A program made the translations under genes and the position numbers. Source: Glycomyces paridis (lineage in GTDB: Bacteria; Actinomycetota; Actinomycetes; Mycobacteriales; Micromonosporaceae). From it: a stretch of DNA of 64,000 nucleotides. The stretch is from NCBI RefSeq assembly GCF_004912155.1, contig NZ_STGX01000012.1, forward strand, positions 121,511-185,510. Reading direction: 5' to 3'. The notes under the pieces are model-generated. The model saw nothing but the letters and a program-made list of their open reading frames with translations. It made no database searches and had not been told where the DNA came from. This document shows, in pieces, positions 18,250 through 27,730 of the stretch. Each line of letters opens with the position of its first letter. The first letter of the stretch is position 1.

Positions 18250-19031
18250 GTGCAGGATGAACGCCGTTCGACGGCTCCAGGGGACGGCGATGCCGGTCGC
18301 GGTCAGGGTGCGGCGGGCCAGGAGGTCGGGGGCGGTGACGTCCGGGTCGGCGGTGTCGCGGGTGCGACCTACCGGGACTTGGGCTGGGCGAAGATCGACA
18401 CGGGTCGCCCGGAGCGGACGGGTGCGGCCGAGGCCGTGTACGCGGCCGGGAAGACCCCTGAGCAGGTGGTCGGGGCGCTACGTGCGCTGCGGGAGGCGCA
18501 GCCGGGGCGGGTGGCGCTGGCGACGCGCTGCGATGCGGCCTGCGAGTCGGCGGTGCGCGGGGCGTTCGGGGACGCGGTGCTGGTGGAGGCCGGTGTGTGC
18601 GCGGTCGGGGACTTTCCTCCGGCGGAGGTGGGGCCGCTCGCGGTCGTGTGCGCGGGGACTTCGGATCTGCCGGTGGCGCGGGAGGCGGAGTTCGTGGCGC
18701 GCGCGAACGGCGTGGAGGTGCGCCTGGTCGCCGACGTGGGCGTGGCGGGGCTGCACCGGCTGCTCGACCGGGTCGACCGGTTGCGGGAGGCGGCGTGCGT
18801 GGTCGTGGTCGCGGGCATGGACGGCGCGCTGCCGAGTGTGGTCGCGGGTCTGGTGAGCGCGCCGGTGGTGGCGGTGCCGACCTCGGTGGGCTACGGGGCG
18901 GCGTTCGGGGGCCTGGCGCCGCTGCTGACGATGCTGAACTCCTGTTCGCCGGGGGTGAGCGTGGTGAACATCGACAACGGGTTCGGCGCGGCGATGGCCG
19001 CGGTCCGCATCCTCGGCGTGAAGCCGGGCCT

Positions 19032-19035
<4 letters not shown>
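18250..19035 (+). CDS. larB: Nickel-pincer cofactor biosynthesis protein LarB
   Basis: A 261-aa AIR-carboxylase-like protein. LarB carboxylates and hydrolyses nicotinic acid adenine dinucleotide, the first step to the nickel-pincer nucleotide cofactor of lactate racemase. Recognisable stretches are WAKIDTGRPERTG, VEAGVCAVGDFP, VVVAGMDGALPSVVAGL and TSVGYGAAFGG. The catalytic Cys region LLTMLNSCSPG lies near the end. GTG at 18250 follows GGAGGGAGG. Its stop overlaps the larC start (GTGA). The N-terminus is somewhat longer than usual. Confidence 0.9.
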
Positions 19036-20569
<1,534 letters not shown>

Positions 20570-20573
<4 letters not shown>

Positions 20574-20944
20574 TCGATTTTGAGAATGGCTCGCTTTTCA
20601 AGCTCAAGCTGACCGACGACCCCGGCTTCCGCGACGAGGTCCAGCCCCTGCTCGTCGACGGCGAGTCCGTCGTGCTCGCCTTCGAGGGCGTGCGCGACTT
20701 CGTGGTCTTCACCGACAAGCGCGTCATCGCCGTGAACGTCCAAGGCGTCACCGGCCGCAAGAAGGACTACACCTCCCTGCCCTACAACCGGATCCAGGCC
20801 TACTCGATCGAGACCGACGGCCTGTTCGACAACGACGGCGAACTGGACCTGTGGTTCAGCGGCCTCGGCCGGGTCCGGTTCGAGTTCAAGGAGAACGTGG
20901 ACCTGCCCGCCATCGCCAAGCACATCGCCGCCCACTCGCTCTAG
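20570..20944 (+). CDS. Bacterial PH-domain protein
   Basis: A 124-aa single-domain protein of the bacterial PH (bPH_1/YvbH-like) type. The core is VLAFEGVRDFVVFTDKRVIAVNVQG and then YTSLPYNRIQAYSIETDG, LDLWFSGLGRVRFEF. Members form ring-like pentamers and some act in stress or phosphatase regulation. The ATG overlaps the larC stop (ATGA). TATCCT six bases upstream also suggests its own leaderless promoter. No membrane segment. Confidence 0.88.
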
Positions 20945-21139
20945 CGGACGACCGGCGCGGGCGCATCGGCGCCCGCGCCCCGGCGTCAGGTGATCCTCCG
21001 GTGCCGCGCCGGAGTCCTCACGTCCGTCCGGGGTTGACCGCGCGTCCGTCGACTTGGGATATTTATAGGTATCGATTGGCGAGGTCGGGCCGAAGGCCCT
21101 CTCGCCGTCGCCGCCGGCAACCCCCTCGATTGGACGCAG

Positions 21140-21985
21140 ATGAGACGCCTCTCCCACCTCCTCCGCATCGGCCTGGCCGCGACCGCCGGCCTCCTCGTCG
21201 CGGTCGGCGCCACCGGCACCGCGGCCGCCGACCACCCCGACCCCCCGCCGATCCCCTTCACCGCCTTCGACCTGGGCGAAGACGGCTGCACCTACTTCGG
21301 CACCAACGGCCAGGCCCTATGGGCGGCCACCCACCAGGGCATCGAGGACTACCGGGTCGCGATCACGGGCCATACCAGCATCGCCGTGCCCGGCGCCGAC
21401 CCCGCCGAGCCGATGCCCTGCCTGCCGGTGGTCCCGGCGGACCGCCAGGTCGAGTTCACCCTGTTCGACGACGGCGTCCAGGTCGGCGAGCACATCGTGC
21501 CCATCGACATGGGCGACCCCTCCGCCGAGTTCGCCTTCGAGTTCACCACCGAGGGCGCCGCCGAACGGCTCGACGTCGCGGTCTGCCAGGAGCGGCGCGC
21601 CGACGGCTCGACCTGGTCGGGCCGCTGCGGCGACACCACCACGATCTACAGCGACGGCGCGCAGCCGCCCTACTGCGAGTTCACCTTCGCGATCACCAAC
21701 GCCTGGACCAACGGCTTCACCGGCCAGGTGGGGATCACGGCACTGGTCGAACCGCTGACGACCTGGCACGTGGTGATCACCTTCCCCGGGGGCCAGCAGA
21801 TCCAGTCGCTCTGGAACGCCCGGTGGTCCCAGCTCGGGGACGTGGTCGAGGCCGCCAACCCCGAATGGGGCGCTCCCATCCCGGTCGGCGGCACCGCCTG
21901 GATGGGATTCGTCGCCACCGGCTCCGCGTCCCCGCCGCCCCTCGTCGAGGTCTACGGCAACGGCAGGCCCTGCGACCGGGCATGA
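21140..21985 (+). CDS. Secreted protein with C-terminal CBM2 module
   Basis: A 281-aa exported protein. The signal peptide covers about residues 1-31 (RRLSHLLRIGL, then AAADHP). A beta-rich N-terminal half of unknown function contains several cysteines. The last 100 residues form a family 2 carbohydrate-binding module: CEFTFAITNAWTNGFTGQV, WHVVITFPGGQQIQSLWNA, WMGFVATG and a terminal Cys for the disulfide. Binding to cellulose, xylan or chitin is expected. The region before it (21050-21080) is AT-rich and probably holds the promoter. Confidence 0.85.
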   Translation: MRRLSHLLRIGLAATAGLLVAVGATGTAAADHPDPPPIPFTAFDLGEDGCTYFGTNGQALWAATHQGIEDYRVAITGHTSIAVPGADPAEPMPCLPVVPADRQVEFTLFDDGVQVGEHIVPIDMGDPSAEFAFEFTTEGAAERLDVAVCQERRADGSTWSGRCGDTTTIYSDGAQPPYCEFTFAITNAWTNGFTGQVGITALVEPLTTWHVVITFPGGQQIQSLWNARWSQLGDVVEAANPEWGAPIPVGGTAWMGFVATGSASPPPLVEVYGNGRPCDRA

Positions 21986-21995
21986 CCCGGCGGGC

Positions 21996-22025
21996 GGACC
22001 CTATAGGATATATCCTATAGGGTCC
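21996..22025. terminator. 30-bp perfect palindrome between convergent genes
   Basis: GGACCCTATAGGATA followed directly by its reverse complement, with no loop. It ends one base before the stop codon of the multicopper oxidase. Bidirectional termination is the simplest role; a protein-binding site is possible because the centre is AT-rich. Confidence 0.7.
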
Positions 22026-22026
22026 G

Positions 22027-23556
22027 TCAGTGCGCGTGCGCGGAGTCGGTGACGGGGACCTGCCCGATCTCCTCGCCCTCGCCGAGGACCACGAACTGGC
22101 CCATCATGCCCGCGTCCTCGTGGGCGAGGATGTGGCAGTGGTACATGTACGGCAGGTTCGGGTCGGTGTAGTCCTCGAAGCGCATCGCGAGGCGGTACTC
22201 GCGCTGCGGGACGAGCTGCACCGTGTCCTTCCAGCCGCGCAGGCGCTCGGGCGGCTCCCCGCCGTCGACCGCGAGGACCTGGAACTGGACGTCGTGGACG
22301 TGGAAGTTGTGCATGAAGCCGTCGTTGTTCATGACCTCCCAGACCTCCACGGTGCCTTCCCGGACGCCGAAGTCGATGCGCTGCGGGTCCATCGACTCAC
22401 CGTTGATCTGGCTGAAGCCCGCGAGCTTGAACGAGCGCTCCTCGGCGACCTCGGCGTCAGCCAGGTCGGGGGCGGTGCCCATCGACTCGGGGACCGCGGT
22501 CTCGTCGGCGAGGGTCGCGGCGGCCCTGAACTCGCAGAGGTCGAGCTCGTCGTCCGCGCCGTTGAAGCGGCCGAGCGGGCCGGAGTAGCCCTCGTCGGCC
22601 GGGAGCGAGCGGAGCACCACGGTCTCGCCGGGCTCGAAGGCCACCACGATCTCGGCGCGCTCGCCCGGTGAGAGCTGGAGGCTGTCGGTCTCCCAGGACT
22701 CGGGGAGCAGGCCGCCGTCGGTGGCGACCAGCGAGAACGCGCGGCCGTCGCTGAACCCAAAGTTGTACAGGCGCGAGAGGGAGCCGTTGAGCAGGCGCAG
22801 CCGCACCAGACGGGTGCTCACGTCGAAGTAGGGGCCGAGCGTCCCGTTGACGGTGATCTCGTCGCCGAGGAAGCCCTGCATGCTCATGAACGCGCCCTGG
22901 TCGTCGAACTGGTTGTCGCCGTTGAACTTGCGGTCCTGCACGATCATCGGCAGGTCGTCCACGCCGTACTCGGAGGGCAGGGGGAGTCCTTCGGAGGTGT
23001 CGTCGTCGACGATGAACATCCCGGCGAGGCCCCGGTAGACGTGCTTCGCGGTGCGGCCGTGGGGGTGCGGGTGGTACCAGAGGGTCGCGGCGGGCTGGTC
23101 GACGGTCCACTGCGGGGCCCAGTCGCCGCCGGGCGCGACCTCCTGGTGGGGGCCGCCGTCCATGACCGCGGGCAGGTGCATGCCGTGCCAGTGGATCGAG
23201 GTGCCCTCGTCGAGACTGTTGCGGACCGCGAAGGCGACCTCCTCGCCGCGCTTGGCACGGATGGTCGGGCCGAGGAAGGCGCCGTTGATCCCCCAGGTCT
23301 CGGTCTCGGCGCCGTCTTTGAGGGCCGTGGTGCCCGACTGGATCTCCAGGTCGAAGACCCGAGCGCCGGAGGCGTCCTCGGTCGACTCGGCGAGCGGGGG
23401 GATGGCGAGGGGGTTGTCGAAGTCGACCTTGCCGGTGGTGACCAGCTTCGAGTCGTACCAGGAGTAGCCGAGGAACCCCGCGCTGCCGAGCACGAGCGTG
23501 CCGACGCCGCCGCCTACGCCGATGAGGGTCCACTTGAGTGCTTTACGCCGCTTCAT
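22027..23556 (-). CDS. Multicopper oxidase (CotA/bilirubin-oxidase-like)
   Basis: A 509-aa three-cupredoxin-domain oxidase. All four copper motifs are present: HWHG and YHPHPHG in domain 1, HNFHVHDVQF and HCHILAHEDAGMM in domain 3, the last with the type 1 Cys-His pair and an axial Met. An N-terminal helix (about 7-28) with a preceding KRRK may anchor or export it; no clear twin-arginine motif is seen. The likely role is oxidation of phenolics or metal ions at the cell surface. ATG at 23556 is chosen; the frame opens 12 codons earlier without a signal. Confidence 0.9.
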   Translation of the reverse strand: MKRRKALKWTLIGVGGGVGTLVLGSAGFLGYSWYDSKLVTTGKVDFDNPLAIPPLAESTEDASGARVFDLEIQSGTTALKDGAETETWGINGAFLGPTIRAKRGEEVAFAVRNSLDEGTSIHWHGMHLPAVMDGGPHQEVAPGGDWAPQWTVDQPAATLWYHPHPHGRTAKHVYRGLAGMFIVDDDTSEGLPLPSEYGVDDLPMIVQDRKFNGDNQFDDQGAFMSMQGFLGDEITVNGTLGPYFDVSTRLVRLRLLNGSLSRLYNFGFSDGRAFSLVATDGGLLPESWETDSLQLSPGERAEIVVAFEPGETVVLRSLPADEGYSGPLGRFNGADDELDLCEFRAAATLADETAVPESMGTAPDLADAEVAEERSFKLAGFSQINGESMDPQRIDFGVREGTVEVWEVMNNDGFMHNFHVHDVQFQVLAVDGGEPPERLRGWKDTVQLVPQREYRLAMRFEDYTDPNLPYMYHCHILAHEDAGMMGQFVVLGEGEEIGQVPVTDSAHAH

Positions 23557-24229
23557 GGTTGCAATCGTCGTGCGGGGGCCGGGCCGGTACATCAGGCGCA
23601 GGAAGGCAATCGGCGTACCACCTCGGGACTACACGGGGGTCCGGGGTCAACCCCGGGTAGCGGTCTCGCCGACCGCACACGGCAGACGACCCGACCCGAC
23701 CGCAGCTCAGAGCCCTAGGACTGGAACGCGACGGCCACGAGCCGCCCGCGCCGATCGACACCCACCGATACATCGGGAGGCGGCGCGGGCGGTGTGACCT
23801 CCAGCGCAACGACACACGAGCGGCAGGCGGGACGGGCACCACCCGGCAGGGCGGTCCCTCTCCGAGGCGCCATCGCCGACGACCCTCAGTGGCCCGGACG
23901 CCCACTCCACCGGACGATCGGGCCGGTCGCGCCAACCGCTCCGCGGCGACGGGTAGGACTCAGCGACACGCGCCATCGGCGCGGTCGACCGAGCCCGGCT
24001 GTGGCCGCACGCCTCGTTGCGCGGCTGCGCTTCAAAGTCGGCAACCACGCGAGTGGGCGGCATTGACCGTCACGGACCGGCCGACCGCACCGGTCACGAA
24101 CACTTCGGTCATTGCCGTTGCGCGACTGCGTCTCACGGTCAAGCGACCACGCAAGCGGGCGGCACTGATCGTCACGCGGCCGTTCGGACCGGTCGCAGCC
24201 GGTTCGGCCGTTCTCGTTGCGCGGCTTGG
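23557..24229. other. Long intergenic region with decayed copies of a luxR 3' end
   Basis: 673 bases between the multicopper oxidase start and the stop of the LuxR giant. No open frame here has a credible start or codon bias. The right half holds two degenerate copies of the LuxR gene's 3' end (see repeat). The left part, 23590-23990, shows nothing I can name apart from the presumed oxidase promoter. Confidence 0.6.
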
Positions 24230-24315
24230 CTATTCGGTCAGGTAGCCGCGCAGGTGGGCGGCGTTGACCGCCGCGGTTCGGCCGACGGCGCCGAGTTTGG
24301 CGGTGGCCCTTGAGA
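24016..24315. repeat. Three degenerate ~100-bp tandem repeats overlapping the luxR 3' end
   Basis: Units begin GTTGCGCGGCT or GTTGCGCGACT at 24016, 24117 and 24216, a period of about 100 bases. Each continues with a diverged copy of the same text: GGTCA/AGTCG, then CGCGCAGGTGGGCGGC or CACGCAAGCGGGCGGC, then TTGACC/CTGATC. The third unit contains the true stop codon and last HTH helix of the LuxR gene. The first two look like decaying tail duplications. Confidence 0.65.
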
Positions 24316-27300
24316 GGTGGACGCTGACGGTCTTCTCGGAGATGTACAGTTCGGCGCCGACCTGGCGGTTCGTGAGGCCCTTGGCGACCAGGCGCAGGAC
24401 GCTGAGTTCCCTCGGGGTCAACGGGGTCGCGGTCGGGACCGGGGTGTCGAGGCGGGCGCGTTCGGCCAGGGCGCAAAGCGCCTCGTAGAGCGGTTCGGCG
24501 CCGAGCCGGAGGGCGGTGGACTTCGCCTCGGTCAGGATCGCGGCCGCCTCGGTGCGGGCCTCGTGGCCGGTCTCGGCCAGCAGGGCTTCAGCGAGGCGCC
24601 ATTGGGCGTACGCCTGGCGGTAGGGCTCGGCCCAGTCCTGGGCCGGCGGGGCGTCGGCCGAGGCTTCCAGGAGCGCCAGGGTCTCGGAGGCGAACGGGTC
24701 GTGGAGGGCCAGGTCGAGCCGTTCGCGCTCGTCGAGGACCATGAGCGGCTCCGTGCGGGCCTTCTCGACCCGGGTCAGCTCCTCGGCGGTGCGGTAGTCG
24801 AACGCGGCCGCCGTCGCGCGCCACAGTCGGGCGTCGCCGACCCCTTCGAGGCGGGACTCCTCGGCGTCGACCTGTGCCACCCAGGCCCGGCCCTCGGGGC
24901 CGAGCGTGCCCGACAGGGGCTGGCCGTGCGCGAGGAAGAACCGCGCGCGTTCGGCCAGTCGCTTGCCCGCGGCCACCGCCTCCTCGGCGGCGGACGCGTC
25001 GCCGTCGAGGCGCGCCTGCTGGGCGATGTCGGCCGCGGCGCCGATCCCGGCGGCGCAGACAGACAGGCCCGCAAGGTAGTAGCCGTGCTTGCGGGTCATC
25101 CACTCCGTGGCCTGCTCGACCCGGCGCAGCGCGTCGGCCGGGCGGCCCCGCCACCGGTCGAGCTCGGCGCCGCACAGCGACGCGAGCGACAGGACCTGGC
25201 CGTCGAGCTGCCAGCGGTCGGCGAGGTAGTCGAGCCGCCGCTCCGCGACCTCGAAGCGGCCCCGGGCGACGTCGACGAGGAGCACCGCGGCGGCGAGGCG
25301 GGTGAGGACGACGCCGGGCAGGACGCTGGAGGCCATGTCGCCGTCGAAGTCCCCCTTGTCCCAGCGCCCGAGCATGTAGTTGCAGATCACCTGGCGCACC
25401 GCGATCTCCAGACCGAAGGCGCTCCACTTGTCGCCGGTGCAGCGCGACCGCTCCCTGCCGCGGTCGAAGTGCACGAGCGCCTCGGCGAGGCGGGAGGCCT
25501 CGACCAGGACCAGGCCGTTGTTGAACAGGGCCCGCAGTTCGACCTCGTGCCAGCCGCGCCCGCGCACGAGTTCGAGCGCCTCGGCGTGGCGGGCGATGGC
25601 CTGCTCGGGGGTCTGCCCGCCCTGGCGGAACTCGGCGATGCTGTCGGTGAGGATGGCGTCGGCCTTCGCGCCGTAGTGGCCCTGCTTCGGGTCGCCGGTG
25701 ACCGCGTCGGCCGTCGCGATGGCCCGCCGCGCCCACAGCTTCGCGTCCTCGTACCGGCGGCTGGAGGAGCAGGCGCGGGCGACGACGGCCTGCGCCCAGG
25801 CCTTGACCGCGTGCGGCTCGTCGTCCTTGACCAGTTCCCAAGCCTCCCAGGCGACCTTGAGGGCCTCCGGTTCGTTCCCCTCGATGGTGAGCAGGTGCTT
25901 GGCGTACTTGCGGCGGGTCGAGGCGCCCTGGAGGCGGTCGCCGGAGGCGTCGGCGAGGCGCACGGCCGCCGCCGAATACGACTGGGCGCGTTTGACCTCG
26001 CCCGCGGCGTCGGCGTTCGCGGCGGCGCGGCCCGTCAACGCCAGCTCGGTGAGGCCCTCAGGTCGGCGCTCGGGCGGGACGCGGCCGAAGAGCGTCAGGG
26101 CGCGTTCGAGGTGGAGCAGCGTCTCGGCGGGGGCGGCGAGTTCGGAGGCCTCGTCGGCGGCGCGCACCGAGGCCGACAGCGCGCAGGGCAGGTCCCCGGA
26201 CTCGTTCGCGTGGTGGGCGAGTTCGGCCTCGGCGCCCTTGCCGTGGTCGTCGGCGAGGGACTCGGCGATCTTCTGGTGGTAGCGGACCCGTTCGCCCGGA
26301 AGGAGATCGGAGTAGACGGCCTCACCGAGCAGGGCGTGGCGGAAGGCGTACGTGTCGGCGCTCTTCTGCACGATGATGCCGTGCGAGATCGCGGCCCTGA
26401 GGGCCTCGTCGAGCTCGCGCTCGTGGCGCAGGCCGGTCTCGTCGAGCAGGCTCCAGGCGGCGGCGTTGAGGCGCCGGTAGGTGAAGCGGCGGCCCATGAC
26501 GGAGGCGAGCTGCACGACCTGCTTCGCGGCCTCGGGGAGGCGTTCGAGTCGGGCCAGGAGCACCTCGGCGAGTTCGAAGGTGACCGTGTGGGTCTCGGCG
26601 GCGGCCAGCTCCTCGGCGAGGAACGCGTTGCCCTCCGAGGCGGCGGCGATCTTGGCGACGGTGGCCTCGTCGAGCCCGCCGTTGAGCTCGCGCACGAAGT
26701 CGGCGGCGTGCTGGGGGTCGAACGGGTCGAGCTGGAGGCGCTGCACGGCGGGCAGGCGCACCAGTTCGGCGAGGAGGGGGCGCAGGGGGTGGCCGCGGTG
26801 GATCGCGTCGGCCCGGTAGGAGCCGAGGATGAGCAGGCGCTGCCCCGTGAGGCGCGAGGTGAGGAAGGCGAGGAGGTCGCGGCTGGAGCGGTCGGCCCAG
26901 TGGAGGTCTTCGAGCGTGAGGACGAGCGGCGCGGCGGCGGCCAGGTCGGCGAGCGCGGCGTGGACGGCTTCGAAGAGGCCCAGGCGCCCGAGGTCGCCTT
27001 CGGCGGGGGTGGGGTGGCCGGGCAGGAGCGGCCCGAGTCCGGGGTGGGCGGCGACGAGGTCGGGGCTGTCGCGGGCGAGGGAGCCGATGATCTCGGCGAA
27101 GGGCAGGTACGGCAGGGCGGAGTCGGCGGTGTCGAGGCAGTGGCCGGTGACGGTGCGGGCACCGTCACCGACACTGCCGTTGAACTCGTGGAGCAGCCTG
27201 GTCTTCCCCACGCCCGCGTCGCCGGAGACGAGCACCGTGGCGGGGCGGCCCCGCCTCGCGGCGGCGAGCGCCTCGCGGAGCGTGTCGAGCTCGGCGTCGC

Positions 27301-27349
27301 GGGCGAAGAGGGGAAGGTCGGAACCTAGGCGCGGCATGTCAGCAATCAT
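24230..27349 (-). CDS. Large ATP-binding LuxR-family regulator (LAL type)
   Basis: A 1039-aa STAND-like regulator. The N-terminal AAA module (about 1-300) has FARDAELDTLREAL, Walker A SGDAGVGKTRLL and Walker B LVLTLEDLHWADRSS. A long alpha-helical TPR-like sensor region follows (about 350-950). The C-terminal LuxR HTH is complete: LTPRELSVLRLVAKGLTNRQVGAELYIS and KTVSVHLSRATAKLG. Ligand-triggered ATP-dependent activation is the family model. TAAGGC six bases before the ATG suggests leaderless translation. The stop is followed by decayed copies of its own 3' end. Confidence 0.92.
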   Translation of the reverse strand: MIADMPRLGSDLPLFARDAELDTLREALAAARRGRPATVLVSGDAGVGKTRLLHEFNGSVGDGARTVTGHCLDTADSALPYLPFAEIIGSLARDSPDLVAAHPGLGPLLPGHPTPAEGDLGRLGLFEAVHAALADLAAAAPLVLTLEDLHWADRSSRDLLAFLTSRLTGQRLLILGSYRADAIHRGHPLRPLLAELVRLPAVQRLQLDPFDPQHAADFVRELNGGLDEATVAKIAAASEGNAFLAEELAAAETHTVTFELAEVLLARLERLPEAAKQVVQLASVMGRRFTYRRLNAAAWSLLDETGLRHERELDEALRAAISHGIIVQKSADTYAFRHALLGEAVYSDLLPGERVRYHQKIAESLADDHGKGAEAELAHHANESGDLPCALSASVRAADEASELAAPAETLLHLERALTLFGRVPPERRPEGLTELALTGRAAANADAAGEVKRAQSYSAAAVRLADASGDRLQGASTRRKYAKHLLTIEGNEPEALKVAWEAWELVKDDEPHAVKAWAQAVVARACSSSRRYEDAKLWARRAIATADAVTGDPKQGHYGAKADAILTDSIAEFRQGGQTPEQAIARHAEALELVRGRGWHEVELRALFNNGLVLVEASRLAEALVHFDRGRERSRCTGDKWSAFGLEIAVRQVICNYMLGRWDKGDFDGDMASSVLPGVVLTRLAAAVLLVDVARGRFEVAERRLDYLADRWQLDGQVLSLASLCGAELDRWRGRPADALRRVEQATEWMTRKHGYYLAGLSVCAAGIGAAADIAQQARLDGDASAAEEAVAAGKRLAERARFFLAHGQPLSGTLGPEGRAWVAQVDAEESRLEGVGDARLWRATAAAFDYRTAEELTRVEKARTEPLMVLDERERLDLALHDPFASETLALLEASADAPPAQDWAEPYRQAYAQWRLAEALLAETGHEARTEAAAILTEAKSTALRLGAEPLYEALCALAERARLDTPVPTATPLTPRELSVLRLVAKGLTNRQVGAELYISEKTVSVHLSRATAKLGAVGRTAAVNAAHLRGYLTE

Positions 27350-27358
27350 GACATGGCC

Positions 27359-27592
27359 TTATGACGCAGTGGCTTGTTCATTTCGCCGGCCGCTCCCGCC
27401 GCGGCCCGCCTCGCCGCGCCCGAGGGCGCGGGCGACGCGGCGGGCGACGCCGTCGTGGCGGACGCGCCCTGCGCCGCGGCGGGTGTCCTTGGCGGCCTTG
27501 AGGAGGCTGCGGGCGAGACGCTCGTTCTCGGCGTCGCGCAGCAGCTCCTCGGACCGGGCGTGGTGCATGTAGTGGAAGTCGAACTCGTTCAT
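27359..27592 (-). CDS. Small basic hypothetical protein
   Basis: A 77-aa protein starting MNEFDFHYMHHARSEELLRD. It continues with a basic tail rich in Arg (KAAKDTRRGAGRVRHDGVARRVAR). AAGGAAA lies six bases before the ATG. The MNEFDFHYxHHARxEELLRxA start is a pattern I associate with small conserved actinobacterial proteins, but I cannot name the family. It ends ten bases before the start of the large LuxR regulator, so cotranscription is likely. Confidence 0.6.
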   Translation of the reverse strand: MNEFDFHYMHHARSEELLRDAENERLARSLLKAAKDTRRGAGRVRHDGVARRVARALGRGEAGRGGSGRRNEQATAS

Positions 27593-27730
27593 CGCGTTTC
27601 CTTCGTGTCGCGGCCGGTGGCTCCGGCCTGACACCAATGCTCCGGCTGAGACGGGGCGGGGCGCATCGGCAGTCCGCGTCGAACGGGCCCTTACCCGCCT
27701 TAGTTCCGCGCCCGATCCCCTCAGAATCCC

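Noticed and set aside
23590..23990. Short open frames between the multicopper oxidase and the LuxR repeats
   Set aside because: No ribosome binding site, codon bias or homologous motif.
24317..27328. About 1000-codon open frame antisense to the LuxR giant
   Set aside because: Mirror frame of a clearly real gene; low-complexity Gly/Glu/Ala sequence with no domain.
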